Source: Mariniflexile sp. TRM1-10
GTDB taxonomy: Bacteria; Bacteroidota; Bacteroidia; Flavobacteriales; Flavobacteriaceae
Direction: 5' to 3'
Assembly: GCF_003425985.1 (NCBI RefSeq)
Contig: NZ_CP022985.1
Span: 781,501-845,500, forward strand
Length of the DNA: 64,000 nt
Shown: positions 62,806 through 64,000 of the stretch, piece after piece
Numbering within the stretch: position 1 is the stretch's first letter
How the letters are laid out: every line of letters begins with the position of its first letter
Program-made: the position numbers and the translations under genes
The notes under the pieces: model-generated
What the model saw: only the letters and a program-made list of their open reading frames with translations
Databases searched by the model: none
What the model was told of the DNA's origin: nothing

Positions 62806-63447
62806 CATCATTGGGTCGTACCCATTGGGTCGGGCTATCTGTTGCAAGTCCTCGCTCATACCTTGCTGCGGGCTTTCCACATCAAATGCAAACATTCACG
62901 ATTTCGTTAATTTAAAATATTAACCTCAGAGTAATTCCTCACGCAACCAAAAGAAACTGTAGAACATAAAAACCACATTCCTATGATGGATACGGAGTTT
63001 CTTTCGGCTAAACTTAAGATAAACTTCTCCTCCGCTGGTACAAGTAGAATATTTACAAAACTTATGCTACCATCAGTCAAGATACTCGCACCCATATCAT
63101 TAAGTTAAGCGTGTTTATTCTAAATTGTCACATTGAGCCTTTCGTCTTAACTTAATGACATTGTACCCGCACCAGCGAGGGCGCCAATTAAACAAATTCT
63201 ACACATTTTTTTCACTTGAAAGATTTGTATAGAAAAGCCCCTTTTTTTAATAATAAATTTAGATCTCTTCTTTTTTTAAGAACAACTAAATCTACACAAA
63301 AAAGCTACATATATTAATTTAATCGTATTTTTTTCACATATAAAAGAGCATATTCTGAATAAATCATTAAAAAAGTAGGAAAAAACAAAAAATAAACATT
63401 AGTTTTAGCAATCGATTACATTAACTAATTTTAAAAACTAATTATTT
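62806..63447. other. Gene-free region with dispersed repeats, before the pectate-lyase-like gene
   Basis: About 640 bases with no convincing gene. 62809-62880 has CATTGGGTCG twice and a GC-rich run (TCCTCGCTCATACCTTGCTG then CGGGC) unlike the surroundings. 63125-63185 has TGTCACATTGAGCCTTTCGTC and a second GACATTG-type arm, resembling degenerate repeats. 63230-63447 is very AT-rich and should hold the promoter of the next gene, but I see no clear TAnnTTTG. Confidence 0.5.
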
Positions 63448-64000
63448 ATGAAAACAAATGCACTTTCGGGAATGCTTGCAGTTTTATTATTTCTGCCTTT
63501 ATTTCTTTTTTCACAATCAACAATTTACGTATCACCCAATGGGTCATCGAGCAACTCAGGAACACAATCCTCCCCAACGACTCTAGAGAATGCTATTAGT
63601 AATTTATCTTCTGGTGGAACTATCTATATGGAAGGCGGTCTTTACAATTATACATCAACAATTGTAATATCTTCAAATGGATCTTCTGAATCATTAAACA
63701 ACGTTTTTGCTTATAACGGAACACCTGTTATTAATTTCTCATCTTTATCAGAAAGTTCATCCAACAGAGGTCTTGTTTTAGATGGTGACTACTGGCATTT
63801 TAAAGGCATAATCATTGAAGAAGCAGGCGATAATGGCATGCTATTATCTGGGAACAATAATATAATTGAAGAATGTATTTTTCGTAAAAACCACGATACA
63901 GGACTTCAATTAAGCCGTTATAGTAGTTCTGCCAATTCAATTAGTGAATGGCCTTCAAATAATCTAATATTAAATTGTGAAGCTTATGACAATCGTGATT
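63448..64000 (+). CDS. Secreted parallel beta-helix protein, PL9-like pectate lyase (partial, runs off the right edge)
   Basis: 184 codons are visible from ATG 63448. A signal peptide (about 1-22, ending FLFSQ) is followed by STIYVSPNGSSSNSGTQSSPTTLENAISN, the usual start of family 9/DUF1565-type beta-helices, and then repeat coils (DGDYWHFKGIIIEEAGDNGMLLSGNNNIIEECIF). WPSNNLILNCEAYDNRD matches pectate lyase PL9 coils, where Asp residues bind Ca2+. Polygalacturonate is a likely substrate, but only about a third of the protein is present. Confidence 0.8.
   Translation, partial: MKTNALSGMLAVLLFLPLFLFSQSTIYVSPNGSSSNSGTQSSPTTLENAISNLSSGGTIYMEGGLYNYTSTIVISSNGSSESLNNVFAYNGTPVINFSSLSESSSNRGLVLDGDYWHFKGIIIEEAGDNGMLLSGNNNIIEECIFRKNHDTGLQLSRYSSSANSISEWPSNNLILNCEAYDNRD

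Noticed and set aside
62907..63095. A 62-codon open frame on the minus strand in the long gene-free region
   Set aside because: No recognisable family, no membrane or signal pattern, irregular codon use, and surrounded by degenerate repeats. It is kept as non-coding.

Overview
The window is AT-rich chromosomal DNA from a member of Flavobacteriia (Bacteroidota), most likely Flavobacteriaceae. This rests on gene content (mraZ-rsmH-ftsL-ftsI-murE division cluster, FecR/STN TonB-receptor signalling, DUF2911, DUF1573, DUF6702, aerobic kynurenine catabolism), on promoters of the Bacteroidota type (TTTG or a relative, about 17-23 nt, then TAnnTTTG), and on frequent GTG/TTG starts without Shine-Dalgarno sequences. 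I found no tRNA, rRNA, CRISPR array or intact transposase. Both edges cut a gene: murE on the left and a secreted pectate-lyase-like protein on the right.

Layout. 1-4870 (minus): division/wall cluster, led by mraZ with a MraZ-type operator of three 10-bp repeats. 5083-7325: alpha/beta hydrolase, EngB GTPase, DUF2911 protein. 7392-9306: a decayed duplication of the queE neighbourhood with a ParE-type toxin-antitoxin pair at the junction. 9481-15606: HerA-like ATPase, YitT protein, cupin, hydrolase, RluF, FolD. 15621-17418: a four-helix-bundle (S23) gene between inverted GACTGY repeats, then ffh. 17617-23447: ECF sigma, FecR anti-sigma and TonB receptor, opposite a large repeat-built lipoprotein. 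23590-32954: cation/H+ antiporter, valS, DUF1573, double-motif aspartyl protease, aminotransferase, murB. 33001-38562: sigma/RskA pair, aquaporin, Cys-rich small protein, and a tightly coupled glycosyltransferase - ECF sigma - Nramp-like chain. 38612-47526: lipA, GAPDH, hybrid histidine kinase, lpxK, Nif3 protein, a zinc-ribbon relative without its cysteines, lipoprotein MsrA. 48182-56870: kynurenine catabolism. 56933-62805: TatA, M1 peptidase, DUF6702, two paralogous CarboxypepD_reg-like proteins, PepE. 63448-64000: start of a polysaccharide-lyase-like gene.

How the genes work together. The metabolic centrepiece is kynU, kmo, a RidA-type deaminase, a semialdehyde dehydrogenase, an SDR, 3-hydroxyanthranilate dioxygenase and ACMSD, all on one strand. 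Together they would take kynurenine through 3-hydroxyanthranilate to 2-aminomuconate and on to oxalocrotonate. Tryptophan dioxygenase and kynurenine formamidase are not in the window. The SDR is not part of the textbook pathway and lacks the canonical YxxxK catalytic motif.

The most unusual theme is the density of small repeats: 7-bp tandem arrays that begin at or just after stop codons, two related MITE-like families with GTTTAA-core inverted ends, small palindromes intruding into the reading frames of valS and kmo, and two tiny genes (S23-like and GIY-YIG) each bracketed by its own repeat.
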